DNA of 64,000 nucleotides from Nyssa sinensis (GCA_008638375.1 CM018038.1:31758383-31822382); one strand, 5' to 3'; counted from the stretch's first letter, positions 1 through 12,845 are shown. Program-made: numbers and translations. Notes: generated by a model from the sequence alone, not told the origin.

Positions 1-698
1 TCACAATTTTACCAAATTCTTAAAGAATACACAAGTACACAAACTACCAACCTTAGGTTTTCAAAGCAACTATATGTTAGGTAATTTTCTAACATCAAGT
101 AAGCATGTAAGTCATACAACCAACTTATAAAAATACCAATACACTTAACTCTAATCTTTATTTGTGTTTTGGAAGGTAGAAAGTTGAAAAATCGAGGTTT
201 TCTTCATGGCCTCTCCCCAAATTCGAAATTTTGCACTTTCTTCAGCCAAGTTATGATATTTTTAACTCCTAAGTGGTCTATTTATACTAAAGGGGTGAAA
301 ATACCCTTTTGCCCCTAATGAGCCGTGGGACCCCGTTACACTACAGCCTTTCCCGAAACACCTCAAATCGATATTCTTCTTTAACCAAAGTTCTTAAAAT
401 TATTTTAAACTATATCTTCCAAAAAAAAAAGAAATTCACCTGCTAGAGGGCACGGGCCCACCCGGGCTGGCCTTTTGGGCCTAGTTTTTTACACTATCTC
501 TGATTTCGCTCAAATTCTCGTAAGAGGTGTATTTTAATATTCTAAGCATATTTTGCTTCTATGAAATACTCAACTTATTCTTTCAAACATAACTTTTATC
601 TAAATAATGTATGTATAGTGCCCTACCAGGCAACTAACGCATGAATAGTATCCTACCAGCAAAATGAAAAATTTACTCTGATTTTTCAGATCTTTACA
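1..698 (+). repeat. 3' part of a long LTR, cut by the window edge
   Basis: No coding sequence is visible. The stretch ends in ATCTTTACA at 698, the kind of CA terminus seen at the ends of the other long LTRs in this window (GGGTCCTTACA at 5278, GGGTCTTTACA at 24906). The next bases, AGTATATAAA, also occur uninterrupted after TCA in the downstream repeat units at 889 and 1064, so this LTR looks inserted into the first unit. The 5' end and left TSD are outside the window. The assignment rests on the terminus and context only. Confidence 0.45.
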
Positions 699-1198
699 AG
701 TATATAAAATATAGACCTTTTCTTTAATTGATTTCTTTTAATTGGTTTCAATTCGGCTCCCTGATTAGACTTGTTCAAGTCCTCGTAATGAGATTAAACG
801 AAATTGATTACATTCAACGACACTATACCAATCACTAAGGGGTCATTAGACCCTGATAAGGTGGGTAATAGGACTAACCATCCTAGTCAAGTATATAAAA
901 TATAGACATTTTTTTAATTGATTTCGGTTCGATTCCCTGATTGGACTTGTTTAAGTCCCGTAATGGGATTAAATGAAATTGATTACATTCAATGACACTA
1001 TACCAATCACTAAGGGGTTATTGGACCCTGATAAGGTGGGTAATAGGACTAACCATCCTAGTCAAGTATATAAAGCACAAGTCTTTTTTTAAATTGATTT
1101 CCTTTAATTGGTTTTGGTTCAGTTCTTTGATTAGACTTGTTCAAGTCCCGTAACAAGATTAAATGAAATTGATTACATTCAACAACACTGTACCAATC
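699..1198 (+). repeat. Three tandem ~175-191 bp direct repeats
   Basis: Units begin with AAGTATATAAA at about 698, 889 and 1064. Each carries the same order of blocks: a T-rich run, TTAATTG, GACTTGTTCAAGTCC, GATTACATTCAA, and AAGGTGGGTAATAGGACTAA. The third unit is cut short near 1198. A single related unit lies in inverse orientation at about 7350-7535 as part of a related LTR. The unit is therefore an LTR segment that was locally tripled here. Confidence 0.75.
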
Positions 1199-4100
1199 AT
1201 TCACCAAGAGTGTACATTATGGTAGTGTTTAGAGCTAACTCTACAGTCCAACATAAATACATCATATGTACATGAATATTTGAAAAGGGCACATATACCC
1301 TTAATAAATATAAATGAATAAATACATGAATGTAATTAAGTACTATAGTGATTTTAGTCCATCCTGTACTGCTCCTACAACTATCTTCCATCAAGTCAAT
1401 ACCTATCATTCTCATGAATAGCAGGGGTGAGTCATAACGCTCAGTAGGATTTCCCAAAACACACAAGCAAGCAGAGTGCACAAACTAATGCAAGTCTAAA
1501 GATCACACACTTTAAAACCTTTTATGTATCACAAACACACACTATTAACATATCTCAAGCATAGACATAGGTATAAGCGTCAAGAAGGTGTAGCACCACT
1601 ACATATGGTTTCACAATAATGGTCAAATAGTCAGTATATGGAGGTCGAACACATAACATAAGTAAAAACATTTAATTTCATGAAACACCTCCATTTCCTG
1701 TGTTAATGCCACAATAACAATGTATACATATGTACATAACCAATAATAGGATATAAGTAGAAGCTTACCAATCCCACGAAGTACCTCCATTTCCTGTTTA
1801 AAGCTACAAGAATAATGCATACTTTCAGAGCTAAGTAACCATTCACAAGTGCCACAGTATCATAATCTAGTAGTATACAACCTATCAATAATCATAAGAA
1901 AATATTCATATGAGTGTCAAGGAAATTAATCTTAAATAAATCAATCCACAGCAAAAAGGGATAAAGCCTTATTCCACTCATTTCATTCTCTCAATAATCT
2001 CAATCCCATGAGTATCCACCTAATTTGACTCTTGTAAACCTGTGTACTTTATAGGTTACTAACCCGATGGAAATAAATGACCACTCGCACAGGTTTACGA
2101 CTCGCAAACTGAGGAAAGACACCATCCCTATCATAAATGGAAGCCCAAGTAAAGAGAAATCTCACTACACTCAAGAGCACACAAAAGGCATGACTAATTC
2201 TCATCCCAAGTCCTTTTCTCATAGTTGCTCTTTTTTCATAATCCCAATATCTCAATCCACACCATAAACGGTGCTCATCAATATCAATATTAATATCAAT
2301 ATCAATATCATTTCAAATCTCACACCACTCAAGTATGTTCAACAAGATGTTTATCAATCTCATCAATATCTACAACAAACATTAACAACTATAAGAGATG
2401 ATATATGATTTAACAAATAGATACATAAGTAATAGTGGTCATATATATATATATATCAATGATAGAAATAAAAATGACAATCAACATCAACATGGTGATC
2501 ACAATTATCTCGTAATATTATGAAATGTCCAACATCATGACAATCAACATAATAATCATATTCTACTAACAATCCAATCATAAGATAATCATGGTAATAA
2601 CAAACATCTCATGTAGACCGTGTAATAAGTATACACATCAACAAGTCAGGACTTTGCCCTAATACTAATCATCACCCCACTACAAGGAGACACTACATGT
2701 GTCTTTTATAATATTCGTCAATTGCCTTATACATCTATGGTTCCATCCTCGAAACCACCCTGGCCCATAGCACTAAGGTATCATAGCAAGTTTATGTTCT
2801 CTATCGCCAATTTATCATTAACCTATACCTCAGGTACCCGTTTGCCCAAATGGATATCAAAAACGTGTTCCCAAGCTTCAAAAATCCTAAAGAAGCCCTA
2901 TCGCATTGTTTCTAAGTCATTTGACTGTCTTTTAAGTCAATAAAGGCATTTTCATAATTTATCAGACAAGTTACGTGTCTACCAAGATGTCATCTCTCAA
3001 AACTGACCTTGAAACCAGATCTAGAAGGTCCACAATCCTAAAGATGTCCTCCTTTTATTTTATTAACACTTCTAGGTATCTATTCTATGCCTAGGGGTAT
3101 TTTTGTAATTTCACATATTTATATGGGACCACTTCGAGTCCCCAATTCATTATTGTGATATCATATTTGAGTTTCTAGCATCTAAGAATATTGGAAACAC
3201 CTTTTCCTGAATCTTAATTCGGCTTTCAATTGTTTAATATAGGCCTAGAGGTATAATTGTCATTTTCTCACTTTATATGGGACCATCACTGAGTCACAAT
3301 TTGTTTAATCTGATCATGTATTTAAATCTCGAGCATAAAAAAATCTAAGGATAGCCCTTTTCATGATTTTTATTTGCCTTTACAATTCTTAATTTAGTAT
3401 TAGGGGTATTTTCATAATTTTTCATGTTCATGTGGGACCACCCCGAGTCCCTGAATATCTAAACCGACTCCGCCATTGAGTCCGAAATGCCCAAAAATCC
3501 TAAGAATGCCTCTTCTTGTATTTTAATTGCCTTTATATTCAATTTTATAAACAAGTATGCCTTTTTGTAATTTTATTAAATTAGTTCACTGATTTCTAAA
3601 TAACTCAAACAAGTCAACCCCTTTCTAATTAATTTCTTCTAAATCAATTTTCAATCCCTATTGCCAAACAGGTCTTAACCAATTTCAATTTCAATTTCAA
3701 TTTCTACAATAGGGATAACCCTATTCCAGTTCAAATCAATTTTAGGGTTCCAAATCGACCACAACCAAACAGCCCTTCAAACCCAACTAACCATGGGCCA
3801 GACTTGACCCGGTCCATGACCTGAGATCCGATCTGGTTTGACTGTTAATTGGTCAACGTCGGAATTGATCATCGTTGGCGACGCTCTGGTCTCATTCTCT
3901 GGCGAACCTCGCAGAAAAATTGAAAACCCTAATTTTTCACCGTGTGTTTTTTTGCTCTATTTTTTTTTTTTATCCTTTTTTCTTTATAAACTTCATATAT
4001 TATCATTTTACACACTTTAAGATGGATTTTAAGCATTGGCAGCCCTCAAATCAATGCCAATCTTCAAGATCCCGATTCTCCGACGAACTGGTTATCTAGC

Positions 4101-4429
4101 CAATTCCCCGTTGTCCCGACCCTCACTTGCATCGAACTACTTCCAAAAAAATGTCTAGGTTCACGTTTTACCACCCTAGATTAGTTTTTGAGGTCAACTT
4201 GAAAAGAACTAAAGAGACCCACTTTCAGTCTCATTCTCTATACTGTACATACATACATATCTCTATATACACATATATGTATATTAAAAGTAGCACATAG
4301 TCAAAAGAGGGTTTAGAAAATTTCCCTACCCTCACTTCCATGCTAGAGAGAGAGAGCTCAATTTTTAAAGAGAGAATTCTTGAAGCTCTTCAATGGCTGC
4401 CCATTATTCCTCTAACCCAACTTCGGTCC

Positions 4430-4685
4430 AGCCCATTTCTTTCTTATCTTTTCTTTTCTTTCTCTTTTTCTTCCTTTTTTTTTCTTCTTCTTTCGCTTCT
4501 CTATTGTCCTAGTGTGTTCATCACACACACACACACACACACACACATACAAACACACACTGAATCACACACTCTCACCCCACTCTACACACACATAGAA
4601 ACACACACACTCACACTTTCTCTCTTCTCTTTTTTTGGACCTACACAAACACACACACAACTTTCCATTGAGAGAGAGAGAGTTG
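4430..4685. repeat. TC-rich tract and CA/CACA microsatellite
   Basis: A pyrimidine run (TCTTTTCTTTCTC type) is followed by several CA-dinucleotide blocks between about 4518 and 4660 and a short GAGA run near 4670-4682. An open frame crosses it only because the repeats lack stops. Similar TC/CA/TA blocks occur at the same relative place in the other long LTRs (18000-18335, 29380-30040, 33000-33370). Confidence 0.8.
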
Positions 4686-5278
4686 TGTGAGGGGGGTAGG
4701 AAAATTCAAAAATGAGGGGGAAAAAGGGAAGAGAGAGAAAATGTAGGGGTTTCCCTCATATCCCATCAAGTCTTTTCCTTCTATTTCTTATCTTTTTAAG
4801 GTGCACCCCCCACACACAAGCACTCTCCTTCCATCACCACAATGTTGACATATGTCCCCCTTCAAGCAGATTTCATTAGCTTCTTGGAGAAGCTTCTCAT
4901 GCTTCTCCGAAGTGCCACGTGGCCAGTTGGCTAACTGTGCGCGTACACATATCTAAATTTAAACTATCTCGAAATTGCAACAAACTTGGTACCTTAGCTA
5001 ATTTCGGCGTTCTGATTCTAAATATATGGACCGTTTCCTAAAATTTTCATCATTTGAAGTTTCTTATCTGTTTGCGTCCTATAGATGACTGTGTAGTTCC
5101 GTGACTCACACTAGTCCTGAATAAATTACCAAAATTCCCTTTTAGTCTTGCTGTGTCATATTGATGACGTGTCGACTCATTTTACAGTTTATTTGACTCA
5201 TCTTTTTATCCCTAGTCTGTCCTTAGTCTATGATGGGAATTTATCGAATTGCCCTTTGATGATCTTTCGGGTCCTTAC

Positions 5279-5974
5279 ATTTCGATTTTATAAGGATTTC
5301 GACTATGAGGAACTTGTGGATTCTAGGAGAAATTAAAAATGTGATTGGGGAGAATAGAGCTTGAGGTGTAGAGTTCGGTTCGTAGATACATTATAATTCA
5401 ATTTCTATTATTGTAGGAGTCTTCCTTGAGCATTGGCCTGGTTCTAGAGTTTTACTCCAAGGATTGTTATCCTTAGTGGTTTCTCCATCATCAATCGGTT
5501 TGCAAATCTCTCAATCACTTCATCTCTTATAATTTACAAATTGATTTGCTTGAATGCTTCCGCTTGATCTTGATATTGATATTGATATTAAGTTATCATG
5601 AATCTCATAATTGAGCATAAATTTGATTAATTAAAAACCTAATTGAGCAATTAAAATTGTAAATTAAATTGAATTGATATTTGATCATTTAGTTGAATTT
5701 TTCTTTGTATTGATTAAATTGATTATCAAATTGAACTAATTGATCAATTAGGTTGTTATTGATAGGTTTGTATCTTTGAACAATTCTTGACTATACATTG
5801 GTGGAATGACTTATATGTTGGATTAATTTTGTTGTTGTGCTATCATTGTTGTAGACAAGACTTGTAATTAACAATTAAGAAATTTTTAATTCTAGAACCA
5901 ACCTATTTAACCCCCCTTGTAGGTTTAATTCACACTTTGGGACCTTAAGTGATATCCTAGTGGTATCGATGCTT
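5279..5974 (+). repeat. Copia-like LTR 3' end with PBS-like site (remnant)
   Basis: The segment has a C-run block 'aaccccccttgtaggttt' near 5910-5927, then 'tttgggacc', and then 'tggtatcgatgc' at 5961-5972. The last resembles the plant initiator-Met PBS TGGTATCAGAGC with a few mismatches. LTRs of several plant copia families end with such a C-run followed by this PBS. No second LTR or coding region is linked to it, and the copy appears cut on its right by the inverted LTR that starts near 6060. Confidence 0.35.
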
Positions 5975-6059
5975 ATCATGGAACCTAATTTGTTTTTGGT
6001 ATGTAGGAAGGTTGTAACTATGGTGAATATTGTAATTATGAATATTTTAGGGGCGTTCA

Positions 6060-7561
6060 TTTCTAATTGTTACTCCTGTATCTAATTGTTTATTTTATGT
6101 TGATTGTCATTTCTAGTTCTATCATGGATATATGATCATTGTTACTCCTGTATCTAATTGTTTATTTAATATCCTCTCTTATAGTCATTATTGTGGACTT
6201 GATGATGTTATTAATTATACCGTTGACTATACCTGAGTGATGTGAGATTTGAGAGGATATTGATATTGATGAGTATCGTTTGTGGTGTGGATTGAGATGT
6301 TAGAATTGTGAAAAGAACACCTATGAGAAAAGGACTTGGGATGATAATTAGTCACATTTTTTGTGTGCTCTTGAGCGTAGTGAGATTTCACTTTACTCGG
6401 GGTTCCATTTATGATAGGGATGGTGTCTCCTTTCGACTTGTGAGCCACAAACCCGCTTGAGTGGTTATTTGTCTCCATCAGGTTAGTAGCCCGTAAAGCA
6501 TTCAGGCTTACTGAGAGCCAAATTAGGTGAATACTCATGGGAATAAGATTATTGAGAGAATGGAATGAGATGAATAAGGTTTTATCCCTGTTTGCTATGA
6601 ATTCAGTCATTTGAGATTATTTTCCTTGGCACTCATGTGATGTTTTCCTTATGATTATTGATGGTTTGAATACTACCAGTTTGTGATACTGTGGCACTTG
6701 TAAATGGTTCCTTTAGCTGTGAATGTATACATTGTTCTTGTGGCTTTAAACATGAAATGAAGGTGTTTCGTGGGATTGGTCAGCTTACACTTACATCTTG
6801 TGATTGATTATGTATATATATACATTGTTCTTGTGTCATTAAAATAGGAAATGGAGGTGCTTTGTGAAATTATATGTTTTTAATTATGTCATGCTCCATT
6901 TATCGACTACTTGACCATTATTGTCAAACCACAGTAGTGGTGCGATGCCCTTTTGATACTTATGCTTATGCCTGTGTTTGAGATATGATGACATGGTGTG
7001 CTTGTGATGCATACTGGACTATAGGGCATGTCCTCTTCGGACTTCTATTAATTTTTGGCATGCGGTTTGCTTGTATGTTTTGGAAAACCCTACTGAGCGT
7101 TATGGCTCACCCCTACTGTTCATAGGAATGGAAAGTATTAACTTGATGAAACATAGTTGCAGGAGCAATATAGGATGAACTGAAGCTACTGTAGTACTTA
7201 GTTACCTTCATGTATTTATTCAGTTACATTTGTTAAGGGTGTTTGTACCTTTCTCAAACATTCATGTATATGAGATGTATATATATTGGACTGTAGAGTC
7301 AGCTCTGGACGTCATCATATTGTACCATGTTGTTGGATGATTAGCATAGTGTCTTTGAATGCAATTAATTTCATTTAATCCCGTTATGGGACTTGAACAA
7401 GTCTAATATGGGAACCGAATTGACACTTAAAGGAAGTCAATTAAAAAAAAAGTGGCTTGTATTTTAAGTACTTTACTAGGATGGTTAGTTCTATTACCCA
7501 CCTTATCGGGGTCCAATGACCCTTTAGTTCAGCCCTACAGGTGCAGGTCAAGGGTGCAACA
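6060..7561 (-). repeat. Partial long LTR, inverted relative to 699-2500
   Basis: Read on the minus strand, this stretch follows 699-2500 block by block: the GTGGTATTGGACC/GGTAATAG repeat unit (7350-7535), the block with TACTGAGCGTTATGG (7090-7110), the TTTCGTGGGATTGG block (6768), and the gtttgtgg/actcgg/atggtgtctcc block (6300-6520). Its minus-strand start appears to be TGTTGCACCC, ending at plus position 7561. The far end near 6060 is not a clean LTR terminus, so the copy is truncated or rearranged. Confidence 0.6.
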
Positions 7562-8365
7562 TCAGTTGATTGAATCATCAACCAGTCGACTAGCTTAAGA
7601 TTTGATCAACTGATCAAATCAACTGAATTGTTTAGAGGGTTTGAGGTTCAATTTTTCAAGAACAATCAGTTAATTGGTCTTTTGGATCAATCGACTAGTT
7701 TTGATGTACACTATTTTAGCCTTTGAGAAATAGTTGACCAATTTACCTTTTAGGTCGACTGTATTGGATAGTAGGTTCAAGTTGTTAAATTAAAAAATGT
7801 CACTCAGTCAACTGGTTTTTGGAACTGGTCGACTAGTTTGTTTAGCGTAAAAATAAGTTATAAGAATCAGTTGATTGCTTTGGACAGTAGGTGTCTTCTT
7901 GCTTATTTTCTCAATGTACTTTTATCAAATCCTTTTAATATTTCAAAACTTAAAATCTGGCAATGTTTTGTTTTGAAAAATCATTTGAGGTTAGTTCTTA
8001 GTTGAATATTTTAAAGAGTAAGAGCTTAAGACCAATGATCAATTTAATCCTAAATCACTCAAAACCCAAAATATGGAAAGTAAAAAGTTTTCTTTTGACT
8101 TGTCTTGATTCCTTGAACTAAAGTATGTTCATTTGTTTGATTCATCATGAGAACATTCCACTTGATTTGATTTTCAACCTTGAAGCATAAACTTGAGTTT
8201 AATCCTTTAACTTGATGGACTTGGTCATTTCTTGGTCAATAATATTCTTTGACCTAGATGATCTATTTGTATTGTCCATGAATAAAATATTAGTTCACAT
8301 AGACAATGTCTTGTAATAATTAAAATTACTAAGATGTCATTGATTGAAAACCTTTAGAGTTAACA
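7562..8365 (-). repeat. Truncated LTR of the 12846-14295 family
   Basis: It shares the unusual 'cagtcgact' and 'cagttgattg' blocks with 13480-13790 and then follows that copy to the same end: 'gaaaacctttagagttaaca' here and 'gaaaacctttagggctaaca' at 14276-14295. The left part of the family (the CCCTAGAGGGGGG end) is missing, apparently replaced by the inverted LTR ending at 7561. It is non-coding. Confidence 0.65.
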
Positions 8366-8805
8366 ATAAGTAATATTATAATTCTCAACACAAACAACCA
8401 AAAACATTACAAAAAAAGCATAATTTCAAGGTTCAATTCATAAACTAACGCTTATACACATTGGGTGTGATTTCAATACCTCAAATTCTTATTTATTTAC
8501 ACCAAGGTAAGCATGAAGAGGAGCAATATTTGAAACCAATTTCCACAAGTTGAAAAAAAAAGAAAGTAAAAAAGGAATCCAAATATGAAATTGTGCTCAA
8601 ATTTTGAATTTTAAAACCTAAGATTTTGGTAAGTCTAAAATGGGTGTTTTGGGTGAGAAGGATGTAAAGTGTAGTCTTCGAACAAAAACTTAATAGAATC
8701 TCTTTCTAACTAAAAGAAAGGTGTAAAAAATTGGAGAGTTAAAAACATAGTTATTAGAACTGAAGCGGACAATGAACCATGTAATGGTTTTGTGTTTAAC
8801 TCTTC

Positions 8806-8832
8806 ATGTAAAACCATGTAATGGTTTTACAT
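8806..8832. repeat. Palindrome, 12-bp arms, 3-nt loop
   Basis: ATGTAAAACCAT at 8806-8817 and ATGGTTTTACAT at 8821-8832 are exact reverse complements separated by GTA. A shorter version of the same motif (AACCATGTAATGGTTTT) lies just upstream at about 8775-8791. Confidence 0.9.
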
Positions 8833-9869
8833 ATAGCTCCCAAAAAATGATCTGATCACATTAGTTCTCTTTCATAAGTGCAAGTTCTGTAATAAACATT
8901 CAGTTGCATAATTGCTAATAATTAATAAATGTTCATGTCAGTTCCGTAATAAATGGATCCAAAGCTTTTTGTAAATCACGCACAATCCCTTTGTCAATTG
9001 CAAATGCATTGCGCAACTTTGGCTTAGATTTCGATTCATTCATGATCGGTTTCTCTGGTTTAGGAAAAAATGGACCAGTTTAGTCTAGTTCACACCGATT
9101 TAATCCAGTTTAGTAGAAAAAAATGATCCAATTTAAATACCGAGCTAGTCGGAGGTCCGATTCCCAGTTTTGATAACTACAGTTAAAAACAATGATGCAA
9201 GTTTTCCAAGAAAAACAGGTGGTACGAGCTTAATTATTAGCTAATTGTATATGAAAAACTAATTTCTTAAACTTGATTAGGTTAGAATATGATTAAAAAA
9301 ACTCCTCAAGATCTCTTACAATATGATTAAATATTTTAATTCATCCAACAGAGCCTTGGATCAACCACCAAGTTAAACAATGGCCAACCAGTGATTAATC
9401 AGAAGAGAGATAAAAACACGTAATTTAATTGTGACCACTGAAAGGGATGGAAACAGGATTAAGCCAATGTGATGGATACTGATAATCCTTTTTGGCAACC
9501 TAGTTAGGTTGTACATAGATTATTGAAGAAGTGCTTTGTGTTTCCTTTGGAATTTTAGATTTAGAGAAGGATATATAAAAAAAGGCTTGATTCGCAGATC
9601 ATTTTTTGAAGTGGCAAAATAGTGCCATGTCAATAAGTTTGGACATGGTCTCCAATAAATAAAAAGGCTATGGACTTTTTAGAGTAAAATTGTTTTAGCT
9701 TGAATCTAATCTTGTAGTCACTTATTCTCACAAACTCATTAACAACTAACTCAATATTTTATATAGAAAAGCAATGCAAACACTAGTTTAGGTTTCAATT
9801 TTGAGTTTTAGACTAAAGTTTTTGTTCCTTAATATTCCTTAAAATGCATGAGTGTCATTTCTTAGTAAA

Positions 9870-9958
9870 TGCAGAGAAGGAGAAACAGAGTAAAAAGAGA
9901 GATGTTAGTGAGAGAGAATGAACGTTAGAAAGAGAGAAGTTAGTGAGAGAGAGAAGTT

Positions 9959-9993
<35 letters not shown>
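9870..9993. repeat. GA microsatellite with GTTAGTGAGAG repeats
   Basis: The word GTTAGTGAGAGAGA recurs several times between about 9900 and 9965, and is followed by a pure GA run to about 9990. Confidence 0.9.
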
Positions 9994-9999
<6 letters not shown>

Positions 10000-11337
10000 T
10001 AGCAAATGAATAGTTAATTACCTTACATGGAAGCCAAATGTAGCTTAACTATAATTTACACTACATATTACCCAAATGCACGTAAAATGGGTTTCTTAAT
10101 TAGAGGGTACCTCCATTTTGTATAACATGCTTATGGGGATTGTAGCATTTCTGCTTAATTAGTGAAGGCATAATGGTCATTTCTCAAAGGACAAGGGCAT
10201 TTAGGGCATATCACAATTTTTCATTTGTTGCTTTAATTTTAGGTCGTCAATGTTACTAATGTATATTGTACAGGAGGGAGAATCTGTATAATGTCAGTTA
10301 AAGTAAAAGAGTATAATGTCATTATAAAAATATAAAAAAAAATACCCATAATTATAAAAAATTTCAAGGATGGTTAGAGTAATTTAACCTTACATTTTAT
10401 CACTCTCCATGTAACAAAATATAGCTTGACAAAAAAGAGAAATAGAGGTAGTCCAAGAAAAGCTAATGAGTTCTCTAAGTTCAATTATGGTTGATTTGAA
10501 CCCTAAAAAAACAAAACCAAACTATTGAAACATCCCTTCACTTCATTAGTCTTGTTAACACCATTCTTCAAATTTGCAAGATCAAACCCACAAACTAAAT
10601 TCTTGTACAAGTTTAATTTGAAAAATGGACAATATTGTAGATCATTCTTTTTCAGTCCTCTTCCTCCTTAGAAGTGTTGATGTTCATATTTGATAATAAA
10701 ATGGTATTTTAAGTTTACTTAGCAAAATAGGTACAATAGACAACTCATAATTAATGTTTAATAACTTAATAATTTATATTAATTAGTAATTTTTGAGAAA
10801 CTAACTTTATTCATTACGAATAATTATTAATTTTATACTTATTAATTAATAAAATTTTAAATTTCTTTTATAATATTAATTTTACACTAGCAAATACTTA
10901 TATATATATGTATGTGTGTGTATTATATAAAATTGTTAGGAATATTAAGTTTTCATTAATAAAAAAGATCATAGACATTATTATCACATAAATTAGAATT
11001 AATACATTTTCATCTGTAAAAATGTTCATCACCCTTGAAATATATGTGTATATATATATATATATGAATGTCCTACTTTTATGCTTGAAATTATAAGATT
11101 GTGAGTAAATTTTTGCACTAACAAACATTATTGAAAAATTTAATAACTAATACTTAATAAATTTGTTTCTTCTAAAATAGTAATTATGAGAGGATCAACT
11201 CTTAATAGGAGTCAATATTTAAATTTACTAAAACTTTTTTTTATTACCAAAAAACAATTTGTATACACAATATATGCATAATAATTGAAAGAATTGCTTT
11301 TAGTGACCACATTGTTCCATTAAAAAGAAAAATAATT

Positions 11338-11684
11338 AACACAGAACGAAACCATGAAAAGGAATTCAATACGTTGACTTTTTTGAATTCACGTAACACG
11401 GGTACTCATCCAATAAATGAAGAATTCTATAAAATCCAAAACTATATTTTATTGATAAAAGCTTAATAATAAAGACATATTACATCATATTTTTAAAGAT
11501 AGGAAACTACTACATTTCTAGGAATATATAACTTCTATACTAATTCTAATAAAACTAGAAAAATAGATATTTTATCTAAAATAACCAATTTGATATAAGC
11601 TCAAATTTGAAAACTAAATAATCCTATAATAATTATGAGACAAATATCTATGTTTTTAATAGGTACCATATGTATCATATATCA
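11338..11684 (-). repeat. 3' LTR of the short minus-strand element
   Basis: It aligns by eye with 14314-14607 through shared blocks such as ATTTTATCTAAAATAAC, CTATACTAAT and 'gagacaaatat..atgttttta'. The minus-strand start is TGATATATGATACATATGG. The pair is clearly diverged, suggesting an old insertion. Confidence 0.6.
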
Positions 11685-11857
11685 TATTACCTTACTTGAA
11701 AAGAACTCATCCTCAAGGATTTATCCTTTTGCGTCTTTCATGAATTTGTGATTTTTGAATCTTCTTTTGATGAAAATAATGTGACCGTAATAAAACAAAA
11801 AGAATCACCTTCTTGAACCACTACAAATTCGATCCTCTCGTAATCATCCAAATAATC

Positions 11858-12319
11858 TTATGCTACTTCATATTCATTCACATTTGTAGTGTTGACTGTA
11901 CCTATGGTAATTTCTTCTTTCTTTGCAACAATAATTAAATTGGTATTTTTCTTCTCTTGCGTAGATGCCACTAGATTCATACTATGATCTATTAATTCTG
12001 ATTTTTTTTTTTCTTTCTGCATAATATGATTTTCAATTAATTTATCTTCTTTATCATCCACACCAATTATTTTAGCAACATTAATAGCGATATGTTCCAT
12101 TCTATTTTCTATTGACTCATTGTCATTATTTTCAAAGGATGAAATAATTTGATCTAAACTTTCTATGACAGTAGACTCTTTTACAAGGATGTGTACTTTT
12201 TTCAATGGTTCAGTATCTACTACTTTATTTGTCAAAGCAATTTTAACAATTTTATATTTCTCTTGTGCCTTTCCCTTATTATTAGGAACATATTTTGGAG
12301 TTTTTTTGTTTCTTCTCAA
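11858..12319 (-). CDS. Unrecognised 153-residue ORF, Lys/Glu/Asn-rich
   Basis: The frame is open for 153 residues and starts MRRNKKTPKYVPNNKG. It is rich in Lys, Glu, Asn and Ile, with no Cys, no zinc knuckle, no protease, RT or integrase motif, and no predicted membrane segment. A basic N-terminus is followed by an acidic, probably helical middle (about residues 50-110). It lies in the interior of the short minus-strand LTR element, between a gag-like frame and the 3' LTR, so it may be a remnant of that element's gag or an element-specific protein. I do not recognise it, and chance opening in A+T-rich DNA is possible. Confidence 0.35.
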   Translation of the reverse strand: MRRNKKTPKYVPNNKGKAQEKYKIVKIALTNKVVDTEPLKKVHILVKESTVIESLDQIISSFENNDNESIENRMEHIAINVAKIIGVDDKEDKLIENHIMQKEKKKSELIDHSMNLVASTQEKKNTNLIIVAKKEEITIGTVNTTNVNEYEVA

Positions 12320-12558
12320 TCATATATTTTGTGATTCTAACATAATTCCAAGTTGGTTTATATTTATTTTCTAAAATCTACAAATAATTTATTAGCAAAA
12401 ATCTATCCATCAATAATCTCATCATTCATGGCCATGAATAAATGTACTTTTTACCTTGTAGTTGTATACGCCTCTATAAATCGAACCATCACCTTTTCAC
12501 TAATCAAATAAGTTTATCTTCTACTCAAACATATTCTTTTTTCTTGTTGTTGAAAGTC

Positions 12559-12825
12559 TCATATCATCAAAAGAATCATCCAAATCATATATCTAATCAT
12601 GAAAGTCTTCAAAATAAAAATTACCAAGTTAGGAAATGTTTTATAATTACGCATAAATTTTTGAATAGAAATGTGTCTACGAACAGATTGACTGCGAGCT
12701 CCATCATTAGTACAATACATATGGTCTTCATGATTCTCTTGTAAATGAGACTTCAAACGAGTAACAGATTGTCTCCTACAAACGTCGACGTAAAGAGTTA
12801 TAATTTCATCTCTACTAATTGACAT
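12559..12825 (-). pseudogene. Possible N-terminal gag frame of the short element
   Basis: This 88-residue minus-strand frame starts MSISRDEIITLY. Its ATG lies about 15 bases after the TSD of the solo LTR at 12846, so before that insertion it sat about 20-30 bases downstream of the PBS-like site, where gag would begin. The C-terminal third becomes an Ile/Met/Leu run without recognisable features. No family can be named from the residues alone. The position is the only argument for gag. Confidence 0.3.
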
Positions 12826-12845
12826 CTAGTTAGGAAAATCCTCGT

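Larger units (their letters stand above)
699..5278 (+). mobile_element. Long LTR, probably solo, 3' end at GGGTCCTTACA
   Basis: Non-coding stretch of about 4.6 kb with the layout of the other long LTRs here: a conserved block with 'actaacccgatg' and 'gtttacgactcg' (2058-2106), matching the LTR at 22404-24906 (23855-23905); several 'gggaccac..gagtcc' blocks (3120-3480); a TC-rich tract with CA repeats (4430-4680); and a terminal GGGTCCTTACA. Very long LTRs that decay to solo copies are typical of plant Ty3/Gypsy chromoviruses of the Tekay/Del type, but no coding region is attached, so the lineage is an inference. The 5' end is obscured by the LTR ending at 698, and I could not confirm a TSD. 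Confidence 0.5.
8366..11332. other. A+T-rich spacer, no gene seen
   Basis: About 3 kb with only short open frames and no recognisable protein motif. It contains a near-perfect palindrome (8806-8832), a GA microsatellite (about 9870-9993), and very A+T-rich DNA from 10720 to 11330 with TATA runs. No long similarity to the other elements of this window was noticed. It may be old host intergenic DNA or fully decayed transposons. Confidence 0.6.

Noticed and set aside
6227..6610. 127-residue minus-strand frame
   Set aside because: It lies in the inverted LTR copy, and a similar non-coding block in the other copies (2067-2267, 23874-24101) is only partly open in different frames; it is an LTR block, not a gene.
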